Below are positions 20,491-30,807 of a stretch of 64,000 nt of DNA, one piece after another. Positions within the stretch are counted from its first letter, which is position 1. Every line of letters begins with the position of its first letter. The DNA comes from Schizochytrium sp. TIO01. Taxonomy: Eukaryota > Sar > Bigyra > Thraustochytrida > Thraustochytriidae. The stretch lies in assembly GCA_004764695.1 (NCBI GenBank), contig SMSO01000025.1:2618102-2682101 (forward strand). Reading direction: 5' to 3'. Under the pieces are notes generated by a model. That model was not told where the DNA came from. It saw only the letters and a list, made by a program, of their open reading frames with translations, and did no database searches. Made by a program: the position numbers and the translations under genes.

Positions 20491-23400
20491 TTTGTCAATT
20501 ATACACGCTAACTAAAGTCTGAGAATCTGATCATGTTCGAGCAAACCCAACAGCAAGAATCAAGAGGTAAAGCCACATCATTCCGCAAGAAGTATGCATT
20601 TAGAGCACACAAACGCATTGAAAACCAGTGTTGACACGTGTCACTCCGTCAGTCACTCTGCCACTTAGCCTCGCTGGCAACGCCACAGAACAGCTACACC
20701 ATGAAATCGCCCTCAAACACATCCTTCACATTACAGTAACACCCCTCAGGCCCGCAAAAGCCCTGCCAAACGCAGCTTGAACTCGCATCTCCGTCGCCGG
20801 TTCGACAGGGCAAAGATAACAAGCACACATATCTTCTACACAGATAGATAGATAGATAGATAAATAGATATGTAGCATATATTGAAAAGGAGAAGCCGAC
20901 TTGGCTCTTTGTTCAATTGTCTGCCGCCAGATCTCTTCGCTCACCCGTTCCCGCTACGCCACAGGTTGGCAAGTTGACCAGCCCCGGGGTACACGGCATG
21001 GCGACTACTCAAGGTGCTTCCGCCGCTGCTTTGAACCGATCCTCGCACGAGGAGCCGAGGAGAGGAGACGTACCTGGATCGAGTCTTGTCAATTCTAGCT
21101 TTGCCTTAAACTTTGAACTGTTAGTTTGTTTGTTTTCTTTAGAGCTTTTATCTTATTTTTACATCAGCTCTGATAACAAATCATATGATGAGACAGCCCC
21201 AATTAAAAAAAAAAAAAAAAAAACTAAAAAAAAAAAACTTTTAAAAAACTCTGCTTCTGACTATGTTAAATCATTATCTGATGTTCTTTTAGATTGAAAT
21301 GTCCTGTTTTCAAAGCTGTTTTAATTAGAGTTCTTTAGATAGAAAGCAATCGGCTATTACTATGTTATTTTTACTGTTGTTGTTTTAATTTCATGAAATA
21401 ATAATTATAAATAAATTAATGAATTAAAAATAAAAAAGAATTAAAACGCTGGTATTACATAAATATATTCGCCACTGTCAATGCCTTTCTGCGCCAACCC
21501 GACCATCGCCATCGCGCTTGGCACCTCCCAGAGCCAGCATGAATGCAACGTGCGGCTGCGCTGCCCTTCCTCAGACTGCATGGCTGCCAGTGCTCCGCAA
21601 ACCCAGGTGAAGACCTTGAAAACCCACCACCTCGAGGAATTCGACTTTCCGTCTCCGCGGGTCTTTCGCCTTCATTCCCAAGATGGGCGATAATGAATTT
21701 GTCTCATCGTGACATTGCACATTGCACAATTCGAGAACTGAGGAATCCGACACGCCGAGCCAAGTTCAAGTTCGCTCTGCCACAGAGAGCGCTCTGCAGA
21801 CAGACAGACAACCTTGGCAGCCAATCCGAAGACGTTGAGCGAGGCGGCGTGAATCTTATTACATGTCGCTGATCATCGTTGTGGTGGACAGCCTGGGCGG
21901 TAATATGTAGGCCGATTTGCCAGGATTTGGTACCTTCTTTGGACCAACTAACTCGCTGCCGTGGATGGGATGGAGCACGACCAAGAGCAGCGCCAAGAGC
22001 AACGCCAAGAGCAAGAGCAAGAGCGCGCCTGGGCTGAGCTGGAGGTGGATTTTCCGAGAAGAGGATGACAGTCGCCATTCGCCTCTCAAAGCAAATTGCC
22101 TGGAATTACATGCATTCTTGTGTACTTCTTCTACACTAGGTTGCGGGTGGGATGCTGGATTCACAGGCAGCCAGGCCGTCGAGACTTTGAAGACTTCAAC
22201 TTCTTCGTTGGAGGCGTCTGTCTCGGTGGCAACCTTTCAGGTTCATGTTGAATTATTAGCGATTGCCATCTGCAGCGTTTGACACTTGTGTCTTGAAGGC
22301 GACTGATGCGGAAACTTATGATTGGCGAATCTACACTACACTGAGTGCAAGACCTTGCTTAAGCTGTTTATGGTCGACGATTGGCGGGAGATGCAAGGAG
22401 ATCATCAAGATGCGTGCATGCATGCATGCACATCGGAATGAATATCCATATGCGTATTCGAGGTTGCACCACAAGCTTTCCTGCACAGGATAACAGACTG
22501 AGATGAACTAGATACACCAGTCTAAGAAAACTGAATTACATAAATAAATTATATGAATCAATCGTTCGATGTCTTGTGTGCATACTACTAGCCCTCCTGG
22601 AAATGGCTTGATGATGCCTGCTGTCTCTAAGGCGGCTTCTCTTTAAATAAAACAAGGTACCCGCTTAGGGTGTCTAAATCCGAAGCGCATGTCATGATGA
22701 TGTTGGGAGGTTTTGCCATCGCTGTTCTCGGGTGTGCGCAATTAATTTGTTGTTCATATTGTTCCCGATGCAGTTTCAGGTTCTGGCACTGTAGCAGCAC
22801 GGAGAGCACACCATTCGCAGAAGGAGATAGCTACCTAGGTGCCCACAGATTTCATTTTCTCTACAGCAATATGCTTGAGCACTCTTTTGGCCCATGCTAG
22901 TCGTATACCTAGAGATAGTAACGGACACTCTTCATGAAATATCAGCGAGTACACAACCTCTAAAAGCATCGAGTCGGTTTCGTTCTAACTCATTGGACCC
23001 CTCGGGCTCTTTTTATACTATTACGCAACTAGGAGCCCAACCTTCAGCATCTTCTCAACTTTTGCCTCAACATCTAACGTGGATCGACTGCGCACATACA
23101 ACAGTGTCGCTGGAGGCGGCCGCAATGGTGATGAATGCCCAATCTTTCTCAACTTTCCTTTGTTATTATTTTTTTTGTAATTAATTAATTTTAATTTTAA
23201 TTTCTTTTAGGTCTAGAGGGTCGTAAAGGAATTTAGAGGGCCAAACGTGCTCCCTAGCCGCGGCGTGCAACGGCTTCGAAGGGTCCTTATGTAAATTAGC
23301 AGGGGCGTGTTAATAGTTATAGAAAGAAAAAAAGTGAAATGCATGGCACTATGAGAAATGGGACATTGGTGCATAGTCAACAAGCTGTGCCTGTCAGGTC

Positions 23401-23872
23401 GATAAATGGAGCCTGAGTTTGTGATGAATTGCGAGATTACACTTAACTTCAAACTTATAAATACGCGAAGAAGTTTTCTTACAAAATGGCCCTCTCCAGG
23501 TTCAAGAGAAAGAAGTGATGAAAGGCTGTAGTTCTGGAGAACTTACGGATGCAGCAAGAGACCTCATAAATCTCAAAGAGAAGACTTTTAGGTGGACCTA
23601 TGCATTGGTTTTTATAACAATAAATAATAATAAAACTACCAACACTTTACAGTTCCATCCAGAAAATAGAGAATAAAGGCCCTGGACATAAGGGACTGCA
23701 AAGAAAACAAAGCAAAACGCTTTGAGACCATACAAGAAACCTTTTCGAGGTTTTTCGTGAACATCCTTGCGTCTCTGGGTTAGCCCAGATCGCATTTGGC
23801 TCTGGCGATTGCTCCAGAGTTGAAAGGGTGTGGGTGATCTTGCGTAGAGCTCCTCTACAGCAAAATCACACA
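20491..23872. other. 3.4 kb spacer with simple repeats and no supported gene
   Basis: Contains a GATA microsatellite (20841-20870), A-runs (21204-21238), a GCAT repeat (22411-22432) and two GC-richer blocks (20920-21090 and 21480-22300). The first block has a well-placed ATG frame at 20998 that runs into the A-tract. The second has CAAGAGCAA-type repeats at 21995-22030 and short frames on both strands, but none looks like a conserved protein. The remainder is AT-rich, with 23460-23870 the likely promoter and 5' UTR of the vWA gene. Confidence 0.45.
20841..20870. repeat. GATA microsatellite
   Basis: About seven GATA units with one AAAT interruption, in the spacer upstream of the cytidylyltransferase gene. 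Confidence 0.9.
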
Positions 23873-26800
23873 ATGACATTTAATTGGATAGGGCGCCCAA
23901 AGAGATGGGGTTGCCTAATTTTGACGCTATGTGCTGCGACATTCTGGAGCAATAGCGTCCAGGCCGAGATTGTAACAATTGCAGGTGAATCACATGTGGA
24001 TAACTGGGATGATGATTCCGGCGAGGATTCAAGTTTCGATATTCCAGAGCTCCATTCACTTGAGGAACTTGAAAGCATCTGCTCAGACATGGTTATGCCA
24101 GAATGTACTCAAAATGGTACTATTCGTAAGGTTGTTGTTGTTTTAGATACAAGTAAATCTCTCTTCAGGCCGTGGATGTACACTGATGCGATGGTGTATA
24201 TTCAGAAGCTTGCTTGTTCCTTGACTCGGCATCCTGCAAGTAAGATTGGCCTTGTAACATTTGGAGAAGATGTGGTTGAGCGTGTTCCTCTTTCTAATTA
24301 CTCGAATGCAAATTGGGCTTATGAGGTGGAGAAGGCCTTGCGCTCAGATGCAGATCTTGGACGCATGTGTTGTTCACCACTTGCAGAAGCCTTGGAAATG
24401 TCTAAGAGCATCTTCAATTCCGAGATTTCGTCCTCAGAAGGTAAAGATCAAGACGACTCCGAGGATGTCCATGAAATTGTGATTGTTATTAGTGACGGAT
24501 TGGTCTACCCTAATGAAGAATTCTATAGCTATAATGGCACAAGCTACCTATCAACGTCTTACACTCCTGACCAATACCGAATGGTCACTGTGCCTACAGT
24601 TGCAAACGAGCTAAGTCATCTTGGTGTTGACATTATGTTTGTGGGACAGTCTAATAAACGCGGTTTTGGTCCAGATACGGACTGGGTTCTAGGACAACTT
24701 GAAGGATATTGTGTTGGCGATACATGCTTTGAAGCAAATAAGCCAATTGTGACGTCTCCATATGACACATTCGCTCTTTTTCCTGGTCAAATTATCTCAA
24801 ACTCAGATGCCTCGATGTCTGTTCCTCTTCCTGAGTGGAGCGATCCTTCGAGTCTTGCAGAGGTAACGCTTCAGAAGCTTTGTGAAGATGAAATCGGTCC
24901 TGACGACGACGACGACGACGATGATGATGATGATGATAGCAGCGATTCCTACTCTTCCTCGTATAGCGGTGATGACAATAGCAATGACGACGATGACAAC
25001 GACGACGACGACGACGATAACGATAACGATGATAATGATGATGATGATGATGATGATGATGATGGTGATTATAATGATGATGATTATAATTATTCCTCTC
25101 AAGGTACTAATAATGGCGATGAATACAGCACTGACAGTAAATCAGCAAAATCCCACCGCCGGGCACAGTCTGAAACTGAAGAAGATTTATGTGCTAGAGA
25201 ACCTCGAGATCTAATTGTGGTTCTTGATGCAAGCTCCTCAATTTCGCCTAAAACATTTTATGGATCCATGTTAACAATTGCGCAGTCGGCTCTTACTTTA
25301 GTTCAAGAGCGACATCCAGATGCCCAAACCCGTCTCATTGCACTGGGTCAAGATATCGAGGAGCTCTTGCCTTTGGAAACACGTTCTAAGATCAGCATAG
25401 AAAATGCAATCGAAGATCTTCGCACACGCCAAGAGTTGCCATTTGCCTGTTGCTCGCCATTTGCTCTCATGTTTGAAGAGATCACTGATGACTTGTCTGC
25501 ACGAGGGAACATAAATAACCAGCCGTTTGTACTGATAATCAGTGATGGTGATCCATATCAAAACGTCCACGAAAACGAAGAATATGAATACTTGGCACAG
25601 TCAAAACTTGATCGTGCGGAGTATCTTGCAAAACAAATTCCTCGGTCAGCGTGGACTCTTAAGGACGAGCAAGACGCTATCATTGCATTTGTAGGAGTGC
25701 CTAATCGTGAAGGGGAGCCTGCGAATGTTGATTACTTTACTGAAGAAGCTTTAGTAAGCTCAATTTGTTCATCAACTCAGGTTGCATGCTACAATCAGGA
25801 GGTGCCAATCGCCTCAGAACCAACTTCAACTTTTGCAGTCAGCATTAGCAATAGTTCAACAAGTTTGAGTGAGTTTCTTTCTGAAAAGATGGAGAATATG
25901 CTATGTAACACCACAGCTACTCCTTTATACGAAAACTACCCGAACTTTATTCCCGTGGATCCGGAAGATGACAGTGACAGTGTTTCTGAAGTAAGACACG
26001 TGGTTTCGCGAAGGTCTGAACGCCGATCAAAGCGAAACGCCCGTCTTGCTGCTAAGTCTCTGGAAGCGCAACTAGATAGCCTCTTAAATGGCCTTGACGA
26101 CCCAGGGGTACAAGGCAAATCTCCGCGCGACCTTGTTGTATTACTTGATACCTCAGCCAACATGGGTGAGACTGGTCTTCCAACAGCAGTCTTACGAATC
26201 GTATTAGAATTGGTGCGTACTATAGATCCTGAAGATGGTAGTCAGTTTGGACTCATTATGTTTGACCAATTCATCACTAATTCTGGAATTCTCCCTCTCT
26301 CGTCCAACTCGACAGAGGAGACAATGCTCAAAGCTCTAGCTCTCATGAATAACTATCCATGCTGCCAGGAGACACGAGCTTCTGTGCTGGCAGAAGCATT
26401 TCGTAAGGCAAGGCAAATGCTAACACAGAGCTCAAAGCGAAACACAAACGAACAGCTCGTCGTTGTACTTACGGCTTCTAACCCATATCGATCTACACAT
26501 TGGACCATGCACTATGCTCAAGATGATCAAGCACGCTATATGGCCCGTTCAGTCCCACTTGAAGGCCGCGCTCTTGTTGAGAATGGTGTACGTGTCATTG
26601 TTGCTGGAGGACCGGACTCAGACAACGAGCTCGTTGTTAATAGAGCATACTTCAGCGGTGCACTTGGTTCTGATTATCAGTTTTGCCATGCCGGACGCTG
26701 CTTCACATACCAAGGAAGCGTTGTTTCTTCCCCTGTTGATGAGAATCTTGTTCTTGTGGACGCTTGGGGCACGCATACTTTCGCAAGCAAAATTCTGCCG

Positions 26801-27439
26801 CTTCTAAGTATTGGCACTGCTCAGCCAACTGTTGCACCGACCCCTGTCTCGGTACCCAAAAGTAAATCAAACACGGCGCACGTCGTGTTTGTCTTGGACG
26901 ACTCAGTTTCGTATGCTGAGCACCAGCTTCATCTAAGTCAGCTTCAGGCCATGCAAACGGTTCTGGATAAGTATCCTCTTTTACTTACCACATCTGTATA
27001 CACATCTAGTTGTTTTGGTGGTATGAAAATATTACTCAAGAGAGGCACTCCGACACAGCTCGAGTCTTTACTGCAAGACCTTGAAGACGAGCCTCTCACT
27101 TTAGCAAACAGCACGGCCTACCGATGCTTCTCCCCTATGCTGATTCGAGCCAGGGAAATTACAAATGGGTCGAAACTTGAAACTTCCCCATTAAGTGTTG
27201 TGTATCTCACTGGCCGAACTGGGCGCTTAGTGGACCTTGCTGCAGCAGAAGAACTCACGAGACGTTTGCCTCATTCACGAGATGGATTTAAGCTTTTGGG
27301 ATTCATTCCTGGCGATGGTGACTCAGCTGGGCTGCGCTTGACATCAGACCTTTGGAAAATTGCAATGCCAGTTGTCCAAACAAACGCCGAGGTTGCGACC
27401 TTAATTGATGGAATGATCATGTCTAGCACTTCCTGGTAA
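23873..27439 (+). CDS. Secreted protein with four vWA-like domains and an Asp-rich linker
   Basis: Single exon, 1,188 residues from the first ATG (23873). Residues 1-31 form a signal peptide (basic, then WGCLILTLCAATFW, with cleavage after SVQA). Four von Willebrand A-like domains follow, each opening with a hydrophobic strand and a MIDAS-type motif: DTSKS near 92, DASSS near 451, DTSAN near 760 and DDSVS near 1008. Domains 1 and 2 also have the later MIDAS Asp (VISDG and IISDG). Domains 3 and 4 lack it (LTASN and LTGRT) and have weakened first motifs. Each repeat carries a cysteine motif at the same place (MCCSP, ACCSP, PCCQE, RCFSP). An acidic tract of mostly Asp/Asn (about 342-405) joins domains 1 and 2. 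There is no C-terminal TM segment. Extracellular or matrix adhesion with metal binding is likely. The exact family is not recognised. Confidence 0.82.
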   Translation: MTFNWIGRPKRWGCLILTLCAATFWSNSVQAEIVTIAGESHVDNWDDDSGEDSSFDIPELHSLEELESICSDMVMPECTQNGTIRKVVVVLDTSKSLFRPWMYTDAMVYIQKLACSLTRHPASKIGLVTFGEDVVERVPLSNYSNANWAYEVEKALRSDADLGRMCCSPLAEALEMSKSIFNSEISSSEGKDQDDSEDVHEIVIVISDGLVYPNEEFYSYNGTSYLSTSYTPDQYRMVTVPTVANELSHLGVDIMFVGQSNKRGFGPDTDWVLGQLEGYCVGDTCFEANKPIVTSPYDTFALFPGQIISNSDASMSVPLPEWSDPSSLAEVTLQKLCEDEIGPDDDDDDDDDDDDSSDSYSSSYSGDDNSNDDDDNDDDDDDNDNDDNDDDDDDDDDGDYNDDDYNYSSQGTNNGDEYSTDSKSAKSHRRAQSETEEDLCAREPRDLIVVLDASSSISPKTFYGSMLTIAQSALTLVQERHPDAQTRLIALGQDIEELLPLETRSKISIENAIEDLRTRQELPFACCSPFALMFEEITDDLSARGNINNQPFVLIISDGDPYQNVHENEEYEYLAQSKLDRAEYLAKQIPRSAWTLKDEQDAIIAFVGVPNREGEPANVDYFTEEALVSSICSSTQVACYNQEVPIASEPTSTFAVSISNSSTSLSEFLSEKMENMLCNTTATPLYENYPNFIPVDPEDDSDSVSEVRHVVSRRSERRSKRNARLAAKSLEAQLDSLLNGLDDPGVQGKSPRDLVVLLDTSANMGETGLPTAVLRIVLELVRTIDPEDGSQFGLIMFDQFITNSGILPLSSNSTEETMLKALALMNNYPCCQETRASVLAEAFRKARQMLTQSSKRNTNEQLVVVLTASNPYRSTHWTMHYAQDDQARYMARSVPLEGRALVENGVRVIVAGGPDSDNELVVNRAYFSGALGSDYQFCHAGRCFTYQGSVVSSPVDENLVLVDAWGTHTFASKILPLLSIGTAQPTVAPTPVSVPKSKSNTAHVVFVLDDSVSYAEHQLHLSQLQAMQTVLDKYPLLLTTSVYTSSCFGGMKILLKRGTPTQLESLLQDLEDEPLTLANSTAYRCFSPMLIRAREITNGSKLETSPLSVVYLTGRTGRLVDLAAAEELTRRLPHSRDGFKLLGFIPGDGDSAGLRLTSDLWKIAMPVVQTNAEVATLIDGMIMSSTSW
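24898..25088 (+). repeat. GAC/GAT trinucleotide tract encoding a poly-Asp linker
   Basis: Nearly uninterrupted GAC, GAT and AAC codons encode the acidic linker between vWA domains 1 and 2. Both Asp codons alternate, so the tract is partly protected from slippage. It also produces long antisense Ile/Val shadow frames. Confidence 0.9.
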
Positions 27440-28451
27440 TGCATTTGTACTGCAGCAAGATACCATGGTAGTACGCTTACATATAGTAACCATAATTATA
27501 GAAGCCCACGACAAGGTAGGTAGGTTCAGGCCTTACCTTTCACCCCCCTCTTTGAATCAATTTACATTTTGCAGAAACGCTCCCAGATTTATATTTACCG
27601 AATTTAATTCTTCTTAAACTGATTTGACATCTCCAAATACATACGCCGATTCACAATGCAGATTTTTCGAACAACAGTGTCATCCGCTATCTCCATTGTT
27701 TGCAATTACCGTCCTGCTATGACTACTTTGATTCCTTCTTCTCTACTCATTACATAAATTGATAGTCATCAGACACTGAAAGCAGCCTTGGAACTGAGGG
27801 CGGCCATAGCTCAGACTGACATTCAGCAATTATGATTTTCAGGCCAAAGACGCCAGCCTGTACCTAACATGGGCTTTCTGCGCACCTCTCCGATCCAGAT
27901 ATATAAAGCTCAGCCCTTTTGGGTTTTAAGTCACCTTGTATCAAGGCTGTTTTCTCGGTACAATCTTTCGTCAGGTGTTACGATTTCTTCTTCTACTACT
28001 GCTTATTCTTTGTAGTTTCTTTAACATCTACTGGTAACACAGTTCGAATATATGGATATATGGATTGCCATGTCCTCGGAGTGGACACAACCGACTTTTA
28101 ATTTGTCCTTTCTGCGCACCATAGCGTGCTTTGATAGTCAGAATCATCTTTAAGTTTCAAGTGTCCGATTCTCCACGAAATCACAAAAGCTGTTGCATCG
28201 ACGTTGCGTTCTTAAGTACCTTTTAAGAACAGATCAAAACAAAGAATATAGGAGTAAACATACAAAACCAAAAGAAAAGGAAATACTTAGGTACTAGCAC
28301 CACATACCTAATTGCTAATCATCTGAGCCAAAGAAAGAAGTTTAAGAGAAAGAAAAACTGGTTTTTGGCCAAGTGAGATTCGTGACATCCGAGTCTCAAA
28401 GCCCAAATCCGGCGACATCTGCGTCATTCCTGGAGGCACACGTGTCTAACA
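27440..28451. other. 1 kb intergenic spacer upstream of the ferric-reductase-like gene
   Basis: A TATATAAAG box-like element lies near 27898-27906, with a pyrimidine-rich region after it that could mark a transcription start. A GGTAGGTAGG short repeat is at about 27514. No gene seen. Confidence 0.45.
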
Positions 28452-30143
28452 ATGCTCGAGGAGTCTCCTCCTGGTATGGAGCCTCACGATGTGGATAGTC
28501 CAAGCAAGTCAGAGCGCCGCCACGGGTCTTCCCTTGTTGGCTCTGCTCGAGCACGAGGCATCTTGCGGTCCCCCTGGCGCCTACGGCTCGGCGTAAGACC
28601 TCTTTTACGCTTGAGGTTTCTCCCATGGGCGTTTAGAGAGCTCTCATTCTTGCAGCTCCTAATTCTTTCTATGAGTGTTGGCGCACTTTGCGTCATAATC
28701 GCTAGTGACTCTTTACCATGGTTGTCAGAATCGTACTGTGCGTCGCATACACGAAAACCGTTCTGTGATCGGCTTGCGTTTCGCATGGCCAAGGCCGGCC
28801 GTCATTTGGGAGGCCCTCTACAGTTCCTCACAGCTGTAAACTTCATCCTTGTTTGCCGCAAACCCATATATGCGCTTACTGGAATCTCCATCGAGCGACT
28901 TGCCAAATGGCACCGCTGGACAGGCCAACTCGTCACCGTTGGCTCAGTACTGCACGGGTGCTGCTATTACAACGGTTGGGTAAATCTTGGTGTTTTTGGA
29001 GAGAAATTCTTTAAGCGCAAGAACGCTGCAGGTACACTAGCGCTGTGCGCGCTTTTTACCATCTGGTTGCTGAGTCTAGAGACCATCCGCCGCAACACAT
29101 ATCAAGTATTCTATCGTGCCCATGTCGTCCTCGTGCCCATTTACGTAGGAGCTTTATTTTTCCACTATGAAGCAGCTCAATTTGCTTTCGTCATGTGTGT
29201 GCCTCTGGTGCTCTTTATTGGCGACAAATTGGTGCGAGGCCGAGCAGCATACCGTCTTCCCTGGCGCATTTCGAGCGTGCATCGCATTGGTGAAGATTCC
29301 CTTCGGCTTTGCCTGGAGCCTGCTCCGAGTGACGGCACCCGGGTCCTTTCTTTGCCTAAGTTCGCACCCTCAGCATGGGTCTCAGTAAATATTCCATTGC
29401 TCTCGCAATACCAAACGCACCCTTTCAGTGTATGTAACTCCAAAATGGTGCAGCGGAAAGCTGGTGCTGATGTGGAGAAGGAGCCACCTGCAGCCCTAAT
29501 GTTGTACTTGAGAGCGCCACGAGGTGCGGGTGTCTGGACTCGTGAAGCAGTTCTCCGCCACAAGGAGCTAATGAATGCCCAAGCTTTTATTGATGGTCCT
29601 TACGGAGGACTGGAGCTGCCTCTTCCATTAAATGCCTATGATGCAATTGTTTTTGCTGCTGGTGGAATTGGTATCACACCATTGCTTCCAATATTTGATG
29701 AGCTCTTAGAAGGTGGTTCTATGGTCGGCGTGCCGATTATCTTTGTTTTCACAACCAGCGACTCGAGCTTAATCCAGGAGTTTAAGCCCGCGTTACAAGA
29801 TATTGCTCATCTCAGTCCTGCTGCCCAAGTTCGGATTCACTTCACTGATGAAAGAGGGATCTACCCCCCACCTCCCGATCAAAGTAAAGCACAAGTAGAG
29901 ATTGCTCAAGGTGACGCTGAAGCAGTTGTTATGCAAGTTGAAGATGTCGAGGTCTCACATGAACGTCCTATGTTTGAAGCTTCTGCTGCCGATGTGCTTG
30001 CCGGTCTTGGCACTGGGTCCTTAATTGCGGCGCTTTGCTGCGGCCCAGATTCGATGGAAACAACTTTCATGCAGGCTGTTTCTATGACTGCACACGCGCA
30101 AAATGTCCGCGTCCATTACCATCGCGAAGGATTTGGCCTTTAG
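28452..30143 (+). CDS. Ferric reductase / NADPH oxidase superfamily transmembrane oxidoreductase
   Basis: Single exon, 563 residues. A basic, Arg-rich cytosolic N-terminus of about 60 residues is followed by about six TM helices. Two helices carry paired haem-ligand histidines: KWHRWTGQLVTVGSVLHG, and YRAHVVLVPIYVGALFFHYE, which is the bis-haem pattern of NOX/FRE proteins. The cytosolic half has an FAD-binding HPFSV near residue 321, a pyridine-nucleotide loop GGIGITP near 403, and CCGPDS near 530. The end HYHREGFGL resembles ferric reductases more than the FxF end of phagocyte NOX. There are no EF-hands. The protein would pass electrons from NADPH across the membrane to Fe3+ or O2, so either metal uptake or superoxide production is possible. 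A 60-residue insert rich in Glu and Gln (about 475-525) interrupts the nucleotide domain. It lies 660 bp upstream of CCZ1 on the same strand. Confidence 0.88.
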   Translation: MLEESPPGMEPHDVDSPSKSERRHGSSLVGSARARGILRSPWRLRLGVRPLLRLRFLPWAFRELSFLQLLILSMSVGALCVIIASDSLPWLSESYCASHTRKPFCDRLAFRMAKAGRHLGGPLQFLTAVNFILVCRKPIYALTGISIERLAKWHRWTGQLVTVGSVLHGCCYYNGWVNLGVFGEKFFKRKNAAGTLALCALFTIWLLSLETIRRNTYQVFYRAHVVLVPIYVGALFFHYEAAQFAFVMCVPLVLFIGDKLVRGRAAYRLPWRISSVHRIGEDSLRLCLEPAPSDGTRVLSLPKFAPSAWVSVNIPLLSQYQTHPFSVCNSKMVQRKAGADVEKEPPAALMLYLRAPRGAGVWTREAVLRHKELMNAQAFIDGPYGGLELPLPLNAYDAIVFAAGGIGITPLLPIFDELLEGGSMVGVPIIFVFTTSDSSLIQEFKPALQDIAHLSPAAQVRIHFTDERGIYPPPPDQSKAQVEIAQGDAEAVVMQVEDVEVSHERPMFEASAADVLAGLGTGSLIAALCCGPDSMETTFMQAVSMTAHAQNVRVHYHREGFGL

Positions 30144-30807
30144 TTAATATATAATTTGAGAGTGAAGAAATTTCGTAGTTTGTTTTAGTTTCTGGGTTTG
30201 CAATTTGAAGCACCTGAATTTGAGATTCGTGCTCCCGTAAATATCCTCAGTACAGTCAATAGAGCCTCGTTTACAACAATGGCCACTACTCTCGGGACAT
30301 TTATTTCCATAGTTTACATTGTACGAAGGATGATTGTAGTTATGACCACACTCTAACTTTCGCCAATTTAACAACTCGATGCTTTCTGTTTCCATCGTTG
30401 CTCTTGTATAATATTTACAATAAATCAATCACGAGTGGGTCTTTCGACGGTCTTGTACACTCCATTGAATGTAGCAGCTCCATCTGGGAAAGCGTCACTT
30501 TCGGTTGTAGTAGGTGCCACACAAGTTTTGTTTAATGCAGTCGGGACTGCACACGTTGGTAATACCGAGGTACATAATAATAGCTCATAAGAGGTCTTAA
30601 AGGAAAAAAACAAAATCAATACAAAATCACAGCTGTAGAACCGTATCTTGTGCGCCAAAATACGAGGCTGCGCCTGGACGGAGTCCGAAGCGGCCGCAGG
30701 CCTTGTGGGCCTGAATAATCGTTGGTATTGAGCACTTGGACACTTTTAGTTTTTCTGTTCTATAGTCGCTCTTGGGGTCTTCTAGTTATTCGTTTCGGTT
30801 GTCCACG
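30144..30807. other. Spacer between the oxidoreductase and CCZ1 genes
   Basis: About 660 bp. A short GC-rich segment with GGCCGCAGGCC near 30692-30715 probably lies in the CCZ1 promoter or 5' UTR. Small antisense frames look random. Confidence 0.45.

Noticed and set aside
20998-21297. ATG frame of about 100 codons ending in a Lys run
   Set aside because: The Lys run is an A-tract and the middle is hydrophobic AT-rich DNA; the start has a good context but there is no family match or donor that rescues it.
24803-25214. Antisense and shifted frames of Ile/Val or Met/Thr runs
   Set aside because: Products of the GAC/GAT tract in the vWA gene.
27806-27880. tRNA-like start (GGCCATAGCTCAGACTG resembles an A box)
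   Set aside because: No B box (GGTTCGANTCC type) and no cloverleaf pairing within a tRNA's length.
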